35,261 nucleotides of DNA, from contig JACDZH010000009.1 of assembly GCA_013426815.1 (NCBI GenBank), forward strand, positions 1-35,261. Direction: 5' to 3'. The stretch is from Paludibacter sp. Its GTDB lineage: Bacteria; Bacteroidota; Bacteroidia; Bacteroidales; Paludibacteraceae. Shown here piece after piece: positions 24,920 through 33,634 of the stretch (its first letter is position 1; the number at the start of each line of letters is the position of its first letter). The notes below the pieces were generated by a model. It worked only from the letters and a program-made list of their open reading frames with translations. It had not been told where the DNA came from and searched no databases. A program made the translations under genes and the position numbers.

Positions 24920-25339
24920 TCAGTCCTTTTTCGTGAAAAGAATTTGTTTTTTAGCTAAAAAGTTCCATACAAAAACTATGGTTGTAGTTAGAATTTTGGA
25001 AAATAAATAATGTAATAATAATATTGATGTAAATAACCACATAAAAAAGGAGGTAAGTCCCATCCCAATAGTACCAATAATAATAAATATTGTGAGTTCA
25101 ATGAACTTGTTATCTTTACTTTTTTCATCAAAAACCCAAAAAATACTCATCAAATAAGTAATCACCAAACCAGCTGAAAATCCTGCAATTGATGATAATA
25201 AATAATGAACATGTGCATATTCCGTAAGCAAATATAATATCAACACGTCAACTACAAATGCTATCCCACCAGCAAAAAAATAACGAAGTAGCTGAATGTA
25301 AGCACTGTTAGCTTTCCCTAAAACAATTTTTTTTATCAT
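24920..25339 (-). CDS. GtrA-like membrane protein
   Basis: A 139-residue protein with four membrane helices and the GtrA family opening QLLRYFFAGGIAFVVDVLILYLL (about 16-38), plus the final FVWNFLAKKQILF block. GtrA-type proteins are thought to help move polyprenyl-phosphate-linked sugars across the inner membrane. It overlaps the polyprenyl-phosphate-sugar synthase-like gene upstream by 4 bases and ends 2 bases before ilvB. Together with the two genes upstream it forms a plausible three-part module: make the lipid-linked sugar, flip it, transfer it outside. Confidence 0.85.
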   Translation of the reverse strand: MIKKIVLGKANSAYIQLLRYFFAGGIAFVVDVLILYLLTEYAHVHYLLSSIAGFSAGLVITYLMSIFWVFDEKSKDNKFIELTIFIIIGTIGMGLTSFFMWLFTSILLLHYLFSKILTTTIVFVWNFLAKKQILFTKKD

Positions 25340-26076
25340 TTATACAATTTTGATTTCATCAAACCCCATTTACATAATCGATAAAAAATTGAAACCTTTA
25401 ACACGCCAAATCCGTAAATTGAACTTCTTATCAGATTAATAGAAGAGGCATTGTCAAAATATTTAGTTGGACAAGTAACTTCGCCAATTTCATAGTCGGA
25501 ATAAAAAATTTGTGCAATCATTTCATTATCAAACACAAAATCATCAGAATTTATATTATAATTAATATTTCTCAAAACCTCAGCCGAAAATGCTCTATAT
25601 CCAGAGTGATATTCCGAAAGTTTTTGTTTTAATAATATATTCTGAAAGAGTGTTAAAAACCTATTTGCAATGTACTTAATCTTAGGCATTCCTCCTTTTA
25701 AAGCACCATTACCTAAAATGCGCGATGCCAATACTACCGGATACAAATCGTTGGCAATGATATATGATATCGAATGGATAAGCTTTGGTGTGTATTGATA
25801 ATCCGGGTGCAACATAATCACTATGTCAGCACCAAGTTCCAAAGCACGGTTGTAACAAGTTTTTTGATTACCACCGTAACCTTTATTTTTTTCGTGAATC
25901 TGAATTTCTTTTATTCCTAATTCCATTGCTTTTGCTATAGTAAGATCCTTACTGCAATCATCTGTTAAAATTACCTCGTCAACAATATCAAAAGGAATTT
26001 CATTGTAGGTTTGTTCCAACGTCTTTTCAGCATTATATGCTGGCATTACAACAATTATTTTTTTTCCAAGAATCAT
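25336..26076 (-). CDS. Family 2 glycosyltransferase, polyprenyl-phosphate sugar synthase-like
   Basis: A 246-residue family 2 enzyme. IIVVMPAYNAEKTL at 7-20, ILTDDCSKD at 36-44 and KNKGYGGNQKTCYNRAL at 63-79 match the dolichol/undecaprenyl-phosphate mannose or glucose synthase group. HPDYQYTP (90-97) stands in place of the usual DADLQHPP acceptor/metal loop, and SEYHSGYRAFS near 150 matches the catalytic stretch. There is no C-terminal membrane pair, so flipping is probably left to the GtrA-like protein it overlaps. It likely makes a polyprenyl-phosphate sugar in the cytoplasm for the GT-C enzyme next door. The sugar is unknown. Confidence 0.85.
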   Translation of the reverse strand: MILGKKIIVVMPAYNAEKTLEQTYNEIPFDIVDEVILTDDCSKDLTIAKAMELGIKEIQIHEKNKGYGGNQKTCYNRALELGADIVIMLHPDYQYTPKLIHSISYIIANDLYPVVLASRILGNGALKGGMPKIKYIANRFLTLFQNILLKQKLSEYHSGYRAFSAEVLRNINYNINSDDFVFDNEMIAQIFYSDYEIGEVTCPTKYFDNASSINLIRSSIYGFGVLKVSIFYRLCKWGLMKSKLYK

Positions 26077-26230
26077 GGTTTGGTTATTGGTTAATTTTAA
26101 ATTAGTTAGGTGTTAATTGGTATTTTGGATAATTGGTATTAATTGAAATTGATTTTATTTACTTTTTAAGTTTTAATAAATTGAATTACAGCTTCATATC
26201 TCATACTAACTACTTTCCATTACCTTCCAA

Positions 26231-27892
26231 CTATTTTACAGGATTACGGACAAAAAATACAAACCCGTTTTTTTCATATAGTTTTTTGGAATCAGGTGCA
26301 TTTTTAGAAAATTCAATTACATTGCTCTTTGTATTTCTAAGAACATAATAACAAGGTTTAGTTAAAGTACTATGTAATAAAAATTCTTTATCATCACATT
26401 TGTTATCGGGTAATCTATCTGAATAAAAATAATGCGCATAACTCTTAAACATCGGTAATATGAAACAATCTTGCACCTTTTTGCTTTCATAAAATTCAAT
26501 AGCAGAAGCCTGACTGTATTTCTCTACTTGAGGTACTACAAAATAAATTGAAACTGATACGAAAAACAATGTTCCAATCATTAAATAAGTAAAAGTTTTA
26601 AGGTCAGGTGTTTTGCCAATCTTATTACAAAACAAAATTGTGAGTAATATAAGAATTAAACCAAATAATGGCTCAAAACCATACCAATGTGCCGTTGCTT
26701 GCATATTTCCGACTGTAAATTCGTCATTAATATATTGGAAAAGCATTGGTTTAATTATATCAAATAAAGTTACAATGGTTATCAAAATTCCAAAAAAAGA
26801 AGCAAGAATAATGAGCAAAATCTTCAAATAATTGTGGAACTTCACCTTTTTTTCTAGAACCTGATCAACAAACCATGCTGCTAAAAATGTGAGAGGGAAA
26901 TAACACATCGACGAATAATGGACTATTTTGGTACTTACAATTGTAAAAAGTATAAGTACAACCCAAAAAACAATCATCATCCATCTGAAAAAATGTGCCG
27001 TATGCACATCGGTTTCTTTTTTTAGCACTGACTTTCGGAATGTAGGTAATGCTAAAATAGATGCCGGAAAAACCCCAACAAATAAAATCACAAAATGATA
27101 TAGTAAAAAACCACCATGTCCGGCATCCTTAGTTTGAAACAACCGAATCTGATAATTTATAAAGTCTTGGATAATATTAAAATTTCCATTTAAAATAATA
27201 AGGACAAACCAAAAACATCCTACAACAGTTAAGATTGAAACAAACAACAAAACATGCATCCAATTATATTGCAATTTAAATCTGTTGATAATTAAGTATA
27301 CCCCAAAACTCAACAGGAAAATCAAAAATCCAACGGGACCCTTTGTTAGTATAGCTAAACCCAGAAACAATGCAGAATAGGAAATTTGTGAATAGCTATT
27401 TCCTTTATTATCAGGCGATGTAAACCTTACAAAATAATATATTCCCAAAAAAATAAATAGGTTAAACCATGGGTCGATTATACCTGTTTTAAAATAAAGA
27501 AAGGGCAAAATAGAACTAACATACAAAAGCATCCAAAGCAAACCAAATCGAGCATTCTTCAGCTTTAGTCCGATATTAAACAAAACGAGTAGTGTAATAA
27601 TACCACAAATCGCATTTGGGAAACGTGCAGCAAACTCATTGATACCAAAAATTTTCATAGAAAGTACTTGCATCCAAATAAACAACGGTGGTTTCTCCCA
27701 AAATGCCTCAAAATTTATTTGAACCGTTAAATAATTTCCACTTACAATCATCTCGCGAGCCGATTCAGCAAAGTTTATTTCATCCCAATCGAAAAGGTGT
27801 ACAATACCTAATCTGGGAATAAAAAGTAAAGACGCAAAAATGACTATTGCAAATTGAATGAATAATGAATTGTTTTTTAGGTTATTATACAT
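26231..27892 (-). CDS. GT-C membrane glycosyltransferase (ArnT/PMT-like)
   Basis: A 553-residue polytopic protein with about 11-12 membrane helices in the first 430 residues. The first outer loop carries the acidic DWDE motif (35-38) and the FWEKPPLFIW stretch (64-73), both typical of ArnT/PMT-type enzymes that use polyprenyl-phosphate sugars on the outer face of the inner membrane. The C-terminal 100 residues form a periplasmic domain. It lies 81 bases after ilvD and 154 bases before the next gene. The acceptor may be lipid A, another glycolipid or a protein. The gaps on either side contain nothing clear. Confidence 0.87.
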   Translation of the reverse strand: MYNNLKNNSLFIQFAIVIFASLLFIPRLGIVHLFDWDEINFAESAREMIVSGNYLTVQINFEAFWEKPPLFIWMQVLSMKIFGINEFAARFPNAICGIITLLVLFNIGLKLKNARFGLLWMLLYVSSILPFLYFKTGIIDPWFNLFIFLGIYYFVRFTSPDNKGNSYSQISYSALFLGLAILTKGPVGFLIFLLSFGVYLIINRFKLQYNWMHVLLFVSILTVVGCFWFVLIILNGNFNIIQDFINYQIRLFQTKDAGHGGFLLYHFVILFVGVFPASILALPTFRKSVLKKETDVHTAHFFRWMMIVFWVVLILFTIVSTKIVHYSSMCYFPLTFLAAWFVDQVLEKKVKFHNYLKILLIILASFFGILITIVTLFDIIKPMLFQYINDEFTVGNMQATAHWYGFEPLFGLILILLTILFCNKIGKTPDLKTFTYLMIGTLFFVSVSIYFVVPQVEKYSQASAIEFYESKKVQDCFILPMFKSYAHYFYSDRLPDNKCDDKEFLLHSTLTKPCYYVLRNTKSNVIEFSKNAPDSKKLYEKNGFVFFVRNPVK

Positions 27893-27973
27893 TTTAATTT
27901 TTGTTAACCACTGAAAGCGTAAGTACCGATAATAATATATTTTAACACTAGACTTGAAACACGAAACGAATTT

Positions 27974-29854
27974 TTAGTCTACGATTCTTACCGCACCTTT
28001 GTCGGCGGAACTAACCATACTTGCATAAGCTCTCAGCGCTTTTGATACAACTCTGTTTCTATCTTTTGGTTTGAATGCATCTTTGCCACGGGATTCTTCA
28101 ACAAAACGACGTTTGAGTAATTCTACATCACTTAATTTTACATTGATGGTACGATTTGGAATATCTATTTCAATAATATCTCCATCAACAATTAATCCGA
28201 TATTTCCGCCCGAAGCTGCTTCGGGTGAAATATGACCTATTGACAATCCTGAAGTTCCTCCAGAGAAACGACCATCAGTTATCAACGCACAAGCTGCACC
28301 AAGATGTTTGGATTTTATATATGAAGTTGGATAAAGCATTTCCTGCATTCCGGGACCACCTTTTGGACCCTCGTGGGTTATTATTACCACATCGCCTGCA
28401 ACCACTTTTCCACTTAAAATTCCGGTGCAAGCAGTATCCTGAGATGTAAAAACTTTGGCAGGTCCACTGAATATCAAAATATTTTCATCAACACCGGCTG
28501 TTTTAATAACACAACCATCTTTTGCAATATTCCCCTTCAAGATGCCTAATCCACCATCTTTAGTGTAAGCATATTCAACACTACGAATACAACCGTTGAT
28601 ACGATTGTTGTCCAACTCGGGATATTGTACGTTTTGTGAACCCATTACTAAATTAAATCTGTTTGCGGGAGCACTTTTATAAATTTCAATCGCTTTGGAA
28701 ATTACCGTTGCTGTCGTAATATCATATTGTTCAATGGCATCGCCTAATGTTAATCCATCAACACGAAATACAGATTTATTAACCAAACCACCTTTACTCA
28801 ATTCGGCTAATATTCCCAAAATTCCACCGGCACGATTTACATCCTGAATGTGATATTTTTGAGAATTTGGAGCCACTTTACATAAACAAGGAGTTATGCG
28901 AGAAAGTTTATCCATATCGTCCATAGTCAATTCCACTTCTGCTTCGTGTGCAATGGCAAGAATATGTAAAACTGTATTTGTAGATCCACCCATGGCAATA
29001 TCCAGGGTCATTGCATTCAGAAATGCTTCGCGGGTTGCAATGTAACGTGGTAATACAGAATTATCGCCTTCGAAATAATATTTATTGGCATTGTCTACAA
29101 TCAATTTGGCCGCATCAACAAAAAGTTGAGTTCGATTGGCATGTGTTGCCACAATCGTTCCATTACCGGGTAATGCTAAGCCTATTGCTTCATTCAAACA
29201 ATTCATTGAATTTGCAGTAAACATGCCCGAACAAGAACCACAAGTAGGACAAGCTGCATTCTCAATTTTCTTTACTTGATCATCTGAAACATTTTCGTCA
29301 GCCGATTGCACCATAGCATCTACCAAATCAAGATGTTTTCCATCTAATTCGCCGGCTTCCATTGGTCCACCGGAAACAAAAACACAAGGAATATTCAATC
29401 GCATGGCAGCCATAAGCATACCCGGTGTAATTTTATCACAATTGCTGATACAAACCATTGCATCAGCTTTATGAGCGTTAACCATATATTCAACACTATC
29501 GGCAATCAAATCACGAGAAGGTAAGGAATATAACATACCATCATGCCCCATAGCTATACCATCATCTATAGCAATGGTGTTAAATTCGGCGGCAAAGCAA
29601 CCTAATTTTTCAATTTCAGCCTTTACCTTTTGACCAATTTCGTGCAAATGAACATGTCCTGGTACAAATTGAGTAAAAGAATTAACAATGGCAATAATCG
29701 GTTTCCCCATTTGCTTATCTGTCATTCCATTGGCACGCCAAAGTGAACGAGCTCCGGCCATTCTGCGACCACCGGTACTGGTTAAACTGCGAAGCCCCAC
29801 CAACCTCCCCGATGGGGAGGCTTTTAAGATAGTATCTGAATTATTTGTTTCCAT
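27974..29854 (-). CDS. ilvD: Dihydroxy-acid dehydratase
   Basis: A 626-residue Fe-S dehydratase, complete from [15 protein letters not shown] (30-44) to the [15 protein letters not shown] end. The cluster-binding cysteines are in VCISNCDK (about 135-139) and [11 protein letters not shown] (about 205-215). It makes the keto acids of valine and isoleucine from dihydroxy acids. The N-terminus is about 20 residues longer than typical enzymes, which begin shortly before [14 protein letters not shown]. Residues 10-22 of the extra part are encoded by a REP-like palindrome. The chosen ATG has the A-rich context usual here. No ATG lies between it and the conserved core. It is the first gene of the ilv unit, preceded by a leader peptide and terminator. 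Confidence 0.96.
   Translation of the reverse strand: METNNSDTILKASPSGRLVGLRSLTSTGGRRMAGARSLWRANGMTDKQMGKPIIAIVNSFTQFVPGHVHLHEIGQKVKAEIEKLGCFAAEFNTIAIDDGIAMGHDGMLYSLPSRDLIADSVEYMVNAHKADAMVCISNCDKITPGMLMAAMRLNIPCVFVSGGPMEAGELDGKHLDLVDAMVQSADENVSDDQVKKIENAACPTCGSCSGMFTANSMNCLNEAIGLALPGNGTIVATHANRTQLFVDAAKLIVDNANKYYFEGDNSVLPRYIATREAFLNAMTLDIAMGGSTNTVLHILAIAHEAEVELTMDDMDKLSRITPCLCKVAPNSQKYHIQDVNRAGGILGILAELSKGGLVNKSVFRVDGLTLGDAIEQYDITTATVISKAIEIYKSAPANRFNLVMGSQNVQYPELDNNRINGCIRSVEYAYTKDGGLGILKGNIAKDGCVIKTAGVDENILIFSGPAKVFTSQDTACTGILSGKVVAGDVVIITHEGPKGGPGMQEMLYPTSYIKSKHLGAACALITDGRFSGGTSGLSIGHISPEAASGGNIGLIVDGDIIEIDIPNRTINVKLSDVELLKRRFVEESRGKDAFKPKDRNRVVSKALRAYASMVSSADKGAVRIVD
29791..29825. repeat. 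REP-like palindrome inside the ilvD coding start
   Basis: The element has a core palindrome CCTCCCC-GAT-GGGGAGG (29804-29820) and, on the minus strand, the arrangement AAAGCCTCCCC-ATC-GGGGAGG followed by GTGGGGCTT. This is the same plan as the elements at 29875-29904, 23119-23150 and 23194-23222. It is read in frame as codons 10-22 of ilvD. Confidence 0.75.
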
Positions 29855-29874
29855 TTTTTTATTTATAAACTAAA

Positions 29875-29904
29875 AAGTTCCCCCTTCGGGGGATTTAGGG
29901 AGCT
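29875..29904. repeat. REP-like palindrome upstream of ilvD
   Basis: AAGTTCCCCC-TTC-GGGGGATTTAGGGAGCT in plus orientation lies 21 bases upstream of the ilvD start and opposes the copy inside the gene. It is part of the ilvD leader transcript and can form a GC-rich hairpin just before the start codon. Confidence 0.75.
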
Positions 29905-29927
29905 GTATTTGGGTATTTTCTTAAATA

Positions 29928-29962
29928 AAAAACCTTTCTCCATTATGGTGAGAAAGGTTTTT
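29928..29962 (-). terminator. Attenuator-type terminator in the ilvD leader
   Basis: A perfect 13-base stem, AAAAACCTTTCTC against GAGAAAGGTTTTT, with a 9-base loop, ends in a T-run on the minus strand and continues T-rich. It lies between the leader peptide stop (29999) and the ilvD start (29854), so the ilv transcript must read through it. It could also work weakly for the plus strand, but no plus-strand gene ends here. Confidence 0.85.
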
Positions 29963-29998
29963 CTGTATTTTTACATACATTTTATTACATAACCATCC

Positions 29999-30067
29999 TC
30001 ACTTCTGATTTTTGACAAAAAGAAGGACGAAGTGTACGAGAATAATATTTAGATGTTGAAGAGTCAC
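29999..30067 (-). CDS. Candidate ilv leader peptide
   Basis: A 22-codon frame starts at GTG (30065-30067), directly after an in-frame TAA one codon upstream, and ends at TGA (29999-30001). Ten codons specify branched-chain residues: Leu at 3 and 6, Ile-Ile-Leu-Val at 8-11, Val-Leu-Leu at 14-16 and Val at 18. A 6-base hairpin, CACTTC against GAAGTG (30000-30034), covers the distal codons. The -7 promoter element lies 20 bases upstream and the 13-base terminator stem follows 36 bases after the stop. This is the layout of amino-acid-sensing transcription attenuation. The GTG start has no visible ribosome binding site. Confidence 0.65.
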   Translation of the reverse strand: MTLQHLNIILVHFVLLFVKNQK

Positions 30068-30086
30068 GTTTTAGTTATATTGGATG

Positions 30087-30117
30087 CAAAGATAAGGCAA
30101 GAATTTGATTCGACAAA
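30087..30117 (-). promoter_or_regulatory. Promoter of the ilv operon
   Basis: On the minus strand TTTG (30114-30117) is followed after 19 bases by TATCTTTG (30087-30094), a full match to the Bacteroidetes -33/-7 consensus. A start near 30080 would place the leader peptide GTG about 13 bases into the transcript and gives a leader of about 225 bases to ilvD. Confidence 0.75.
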
Positions 30118-30296
30118 TAGATAGGTAGAAAAAAAACAATATTTTATTCAATTAGAAAGAAATCAAGGGTAAATTATTAAAAAAAATCAGAAATAGCAAA
30201 ATAATAAGTAAAGCAAGTATTTAAACCTTATATATAAAAAAAACGTTCGTACAAAATATACGCTTCACTAAATGGAAAATGCCAACAAATTTTTAT

Positions 30297-30304
30297 TATA
30301 TTTG
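30297..30304 (+). promoter_or_regulatory. -7 promoter element of dxs
   Basis: TATATTTG matches TAnnTTTG exactly and lies 20 bases before the dxs ATG. No TTG at the expected -33 spacing is clear. The roughly 190 bases between this and the divergent ilv promoter contain no other recognisable feature. Confidence 0.55.
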
Positions 30305-30324
30305 CAAGCAATTTCGACAATAAT

Positions 30325-32229
30325 ATGAAAAAAAGTAACTATCAATATATCAACGAAATCAACTCACCGATTGATTTAAAAGCTGTTAACAAAAATAAAC
30401 TCACTGAAGTATGTTGTGAGTTAAGGCAGTTTATTATCGATGAGGTTTCACAAAATCCAGGACATTTAGGATCAAACCTTGGAGTAATTGAACTTACAGT
30501 AGCACTTCATTATGTTTTTAATGCACCTTATGATCGTATTGTATGGGATGTGGGTCATCAGGCTTACGGTCATAAAATACTTACCGGACGTAGAGATAAA
30601 TTTTATACCAATAGGCAATTCAAAGGTTTATGTGGTTTTCCAAGTCCAAAGGAAAGTGAATATGATGCCTTTGGAGTTGGACATTCATCGACTGCAATTT
30701 CAGCTGGATTGGGAATGTCAGTTGCAGCAATGTATAAGGGAGAAAATGACAGACAGGTAGTAGCCATTATTGGTGATGGGGCAATGACTGGTGGTTTAGC
30801 ATTCGAAGGATTGAATAATGTATCGATGGTAAAAAACAACATGTTGATTATTTTGAATGATAACCAAATGGCTATAGATCCGATAAGTGGAGGTTTCACA
30901 CAATATTTGGTAGATATTACCACATCACAAACCTATAATAAAATTCGTTTCAAAGCTTCAAATTTTCTTCAAAAATGGAATATTCTCAACGAAGCCAAGA
31001 AAAAACGTATTATCCAGTTCAATAATAGTATAAAAGCCACACTTACAAGACAAAACAATATTTTTGAAGGAATGAATATACGCTATTTTGGACCTGTAGA
31101 TGGACACGATGTAGAAGGATTGGTGAGAATATTATTTGACATCAAAGATTTTAAAGGACCAAAAGTACTTCATTGCATTACAAAAAAAGGAAAAGGTTAC
31201 GAACCGGCAGAAAATTCAGATACAGGCTGGCATGCTCCAGGCATATTCGATGTAGAAACCGGAAAACTGAAAACTAATGATTCCCAGACTCCCACTCCTA
31301 TACTTTTTCAGGACGTTTTTGGCGAAACGCTACTTGAACTGGCAAGAAAAAATGATAAAATTGTAGCAGTAACTCCTGCTATGCCTTCGGGCTGTTGCAT
31401 GAATATTATGCAGCGCGAACTTCCAAACCGCGTTTTCGATGTTGGAATTGCCGAAGGTCATGCTGTAACATTCTCGGCTGGAATGGCAAAAGATGGAATG
31501 TTGCCATATTGCAATATTTATTCCTCGTTTATGCAACGTGCATACGACAATGTGATACACGATGTTGCATTACAAAAATTGAATGTAGTAATGTGCCTGG
31601 ACAGAGCAGGAATTGTTGGTTCAGATGGAGCCACACATCAAGGACAATTTGATTTAGCGTATATGCGCTGCATTCCTCAACTTACAATTTCTGCACCCCG
31701 AAATGAAGTAGAACTTCGCCATTTGATGTTTACAGCTCAACAAACAAATATGGGACCATTTGTGATTCGCTATCCTCGCGGAAAAGGATTTATTGTGGAT
31801 TGGAAACAGTCAATGAATGCTTTGCCAATTGGAAAAGGTGAACGTTTAAAAGATGGGATTGACCTTGTTGTACTTACCATAGGTACAATAGCAAATATTG
31901 CTCAAAATGCCATTGAATTGATTGAAAAAGAACAAAAAATATCCATTGCACATTACGATCTACGTTTTTTAAAACCATTGGATGAAACAATGCTTCACGA
32001 AGTTGCAAAGAAGTTCCAAAAAATAGTTACAATTGAAGATGGTGTGATTCAGGGTGGATTTGGAAGTGCTGTACTTGAGTTTATGTCTGACAATGGATAT
32101 AATGCAAGTGTTAAACGACTGGGATTGCCGGACCGTTTTATTGAACATGGTACACCCGATGAACTTTATAAAATGTTGGGATTGGATACTGTTGGAATTG
32201 CAAAGAGTCTGAAGAGTTTATTGTTGTAA
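30325..32229 (+). CDS. dxs: 1-deoxy-D-xylulose-5-phosphate synthase
   Basis: A 634-residue ThDP enzyme of the transketolase group with the features of DXS. His47 is in [11 protein letters not shown] and His78 in [10 protein letters not shown]. The ThDP/Mg motif starts with GDGAMTGG (150-157) and ends with Asn178-Asp-Asn180. The mid-domain block [21 protein letters not shown] follows near 426-446, and [10 protein letters not shown] lies near 480. It condenses pyruvate and glyceraldehyde 3-phosphate, the first step of the MEP isoprenoid pathway. It is followed by trkA after 70 bases on the same strand, so the genes may share a transcript. Confidence 0.96.
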   Translation: MKKSNYQYINEINSPIDLKAVNKNKLTEVCCELRQFIIDEVSQNPGHLGSNLGVIELTVALHYVFNAPYDRIVWDVGHQAYGHKILTGRRDKFYTNRQFKGLCGFPSPKESEYDAFGVGHSSTAISAGLGMSVAAMYKGENDRQVVAIIGDGAMTGGLAFEGLNNVSMVKNNMLIILNDNQMAIDPISGGFTQYLVDITTSQTYNKIRFKASNFLQKWNILNEAKKKRIIQFNNSIKATLTRQNNIFEGMNIRYFGPVDGHDVEGLVRILFDIKDFKGPKVLHCITKKGKGYEPAENSDTGWHAPGIFDVETGKLKTNDSQTPTPILFQDVFGETLLELARKNDKIVAVTPAMPSGCCMNIMQRELPNRVFDVGIAEGHAVTFSAGMAKDGMLPYCNIYSSFMQRAYDNVIHDVALQKLNVVMCLDRAGIVGSDGATHQGQFDLAYMRCIPQLTISAPRNEVELRHLMFTAQQTNMGPFVIRYPRGKGFIVDWKQSMNALPIGKGERLKDGIDLVVLTIGTIANIAQNAIELIEKEQKISIAHYDLRFLKPLDETMLHEVAKKFQKIVTIEDGVIQGGFGSAVLEFMSDNGYNASVKRLGLPDRFIEHGTPDELYKMLGLDTVGIAKSLKSLLL

Positions 32230-32299
32230 ATATTTTTGTTGTTTTTTTGAATTAATAAAATCGTAAACTTGTATACTCGTTACAAATTAAATTATCATT

Positions 32300-33634
32300 A
32301 TGCGAATCATAATTGCCGGAGCTGGCGAAGTAGGAACATTTTTAGCCAAAATGCTGGCACGCGAAAACATGGAAATTACTTTGCTAGACGAAAATCCAGC
32401 ACTATTGAGAAACCTAGAAGCCAGCTATGATTTATTGACTTATCAAGGCTCAGCTACTTCTATAAATGTTTTAGAAGAAACTAAGGTTGAAAATGTGGAT
32501 TTATTTATTGCTGTAACACCCAATGAAAGTGTAAACATGACAGCATGTATGTTGGCCAATAACCTTGGAGCAAAACGCACACTGGCAAGAATTGATAATT
32601 ATGAATACTTGTTGCCAAAAAACAAAGAGTTTTTTGAAAAATTGGGTGTAAACAATTTGATTTATCCAGAAATGCTTGCAGCACATCAAATTGTAGAGGC
32701 ACTGAAAACAAACTGGTTACGTCAAAACTTAAGTTTTTGCAATAATGCTTTGATTCTGCTGGGAATAAAAGTTCGGGGAAATGCAGTCATTGTGAATCAG
32801 AAATTCAGAACCAAATTTTTTGATCATGGAAAATTTAGAATCGTTGCCATTAATCGAAAAAATAAAACAATAATTCCGAAAGGAACTGATGAAATACAGG
32901 AAAATGATATCGTTTATTTTATGACAACCCCCGAAAATCTCGATTTTGTAAGAACACAGGCAGGTAAAGAAGCATTTCAGATAAAAAATGTAATGATTAT
33001 GGGTGGAAGTAGGATAGCACAAAAAACCATCCAATTTCTACCTGCAAATGTTCGTACAAAAGTACTTGAGCGCGACATAGAAAAAGGATATGCTTTAGCT
33101 GAGAAACTTGGTAAAGCACTTATAATTAATTGTGATGGTAGAAATCTTGAAGTTTTGAAGGAAGAAGGTATTCAGGAAATGGATGCTTTTGTGTCTGTAA
33201 CAAGTAATTCGGAAGCAAATATATTGGCATGTTTAGCAGCTAAACGATTGGGAGTTAAGAAAACAGTTGCGGAAGTTGAAAATATCGACTATATCATGTT
33301 GGCTGAAAGTTTGGATATCGGTACAGTTATCAATAAAAAAATGATTGCTGCCAGCTATATTTATCAGCTAACGTTGGATGCCGATGTATTAGATGTTCAA
33401 AGTTTGACATCAGCAGATGCAGAAGTTGTTGAATTTGTGGCAAAAGCAGGTTCAAAAATAACTCGCTCACAAATTAAAGATATTCGGCTGCCAGATGATG
33501 TAAATATAGGTGGAATAGTACGGAACGGACTTGGAATTATTGTATATGGAAACACAGAAATTTTGCCCAACGATCATGTCATCGTGTTTTGCGTTTCATC
33601 TGCAATTCGTAAAATCGAAACATACTTTAATTAA
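32300..33634 (+). CDS. trkA: Trk potassium uptake regulatory subunit TrkA
   Basis: A 444-residue cytoplasmic protein with the duplicated RCK plan of TrkA. The first Rossmann domain opens with IIIAGAGEVG (3-12) and a nucleotide-ribose acidic residue (LLDEN) near 30, followed by a TrkA_C domain at about 150-215. The second Rossmann-like domain starts at VMIMGGSRIAQK near 230, and a second TrkA_C ends the protein. It binds NAD(H) or other nucleotides and gates the TrkH pore. Its stop overlaps the trkH start in TAATG, a strong sign of coupled translation of the two subunits. Confidence 0.95.
   Translation: MRIIIAGAGEVGTFLAKMLARENMEITLLDENPALLRNLEASYDLLTYQGSATSINVLEETKVENVDLFIAVTPNESVNMTACMLANNLGAKRTLARIDNYEYLLPKNKEFFEKLGVNNLIYPEMLAAHQIVEALKTNWLRQNLSFCNNALILLGIKVRGNAVIVNQKFRTKFFDHGKFRIVAINRKNKTIIPKGTDEIQENDIVYFMTTPENLDFVRTQAGKEAFQIKNVMIMGGSRIAQKTIQFLPANVRTKVLERDIEKGYALAEKLGKALIINCDGRNLEVLKEEGIQEMDAFVSVTSNSEANILACLAAKRLGVKKTVAEVENIDYIMLAESLDIGTVINKKMIAASYIYQLTLDADVLDVQSLTSADAEVVEFVAKAGSKITRSQIKDIRLPDDVNIGGIVRNGLGIIVYGNTEILPNDHVIVFCVSSAIRKIETYFN

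Noticed and set aside
29928-29962. The ilvD leader hairpin as an ordinary terminator of a plus-strand gene
   Set aside because: No plus-strand gene ends upstream of it; the nearest plus-strand gene, dxs, starts downstream.
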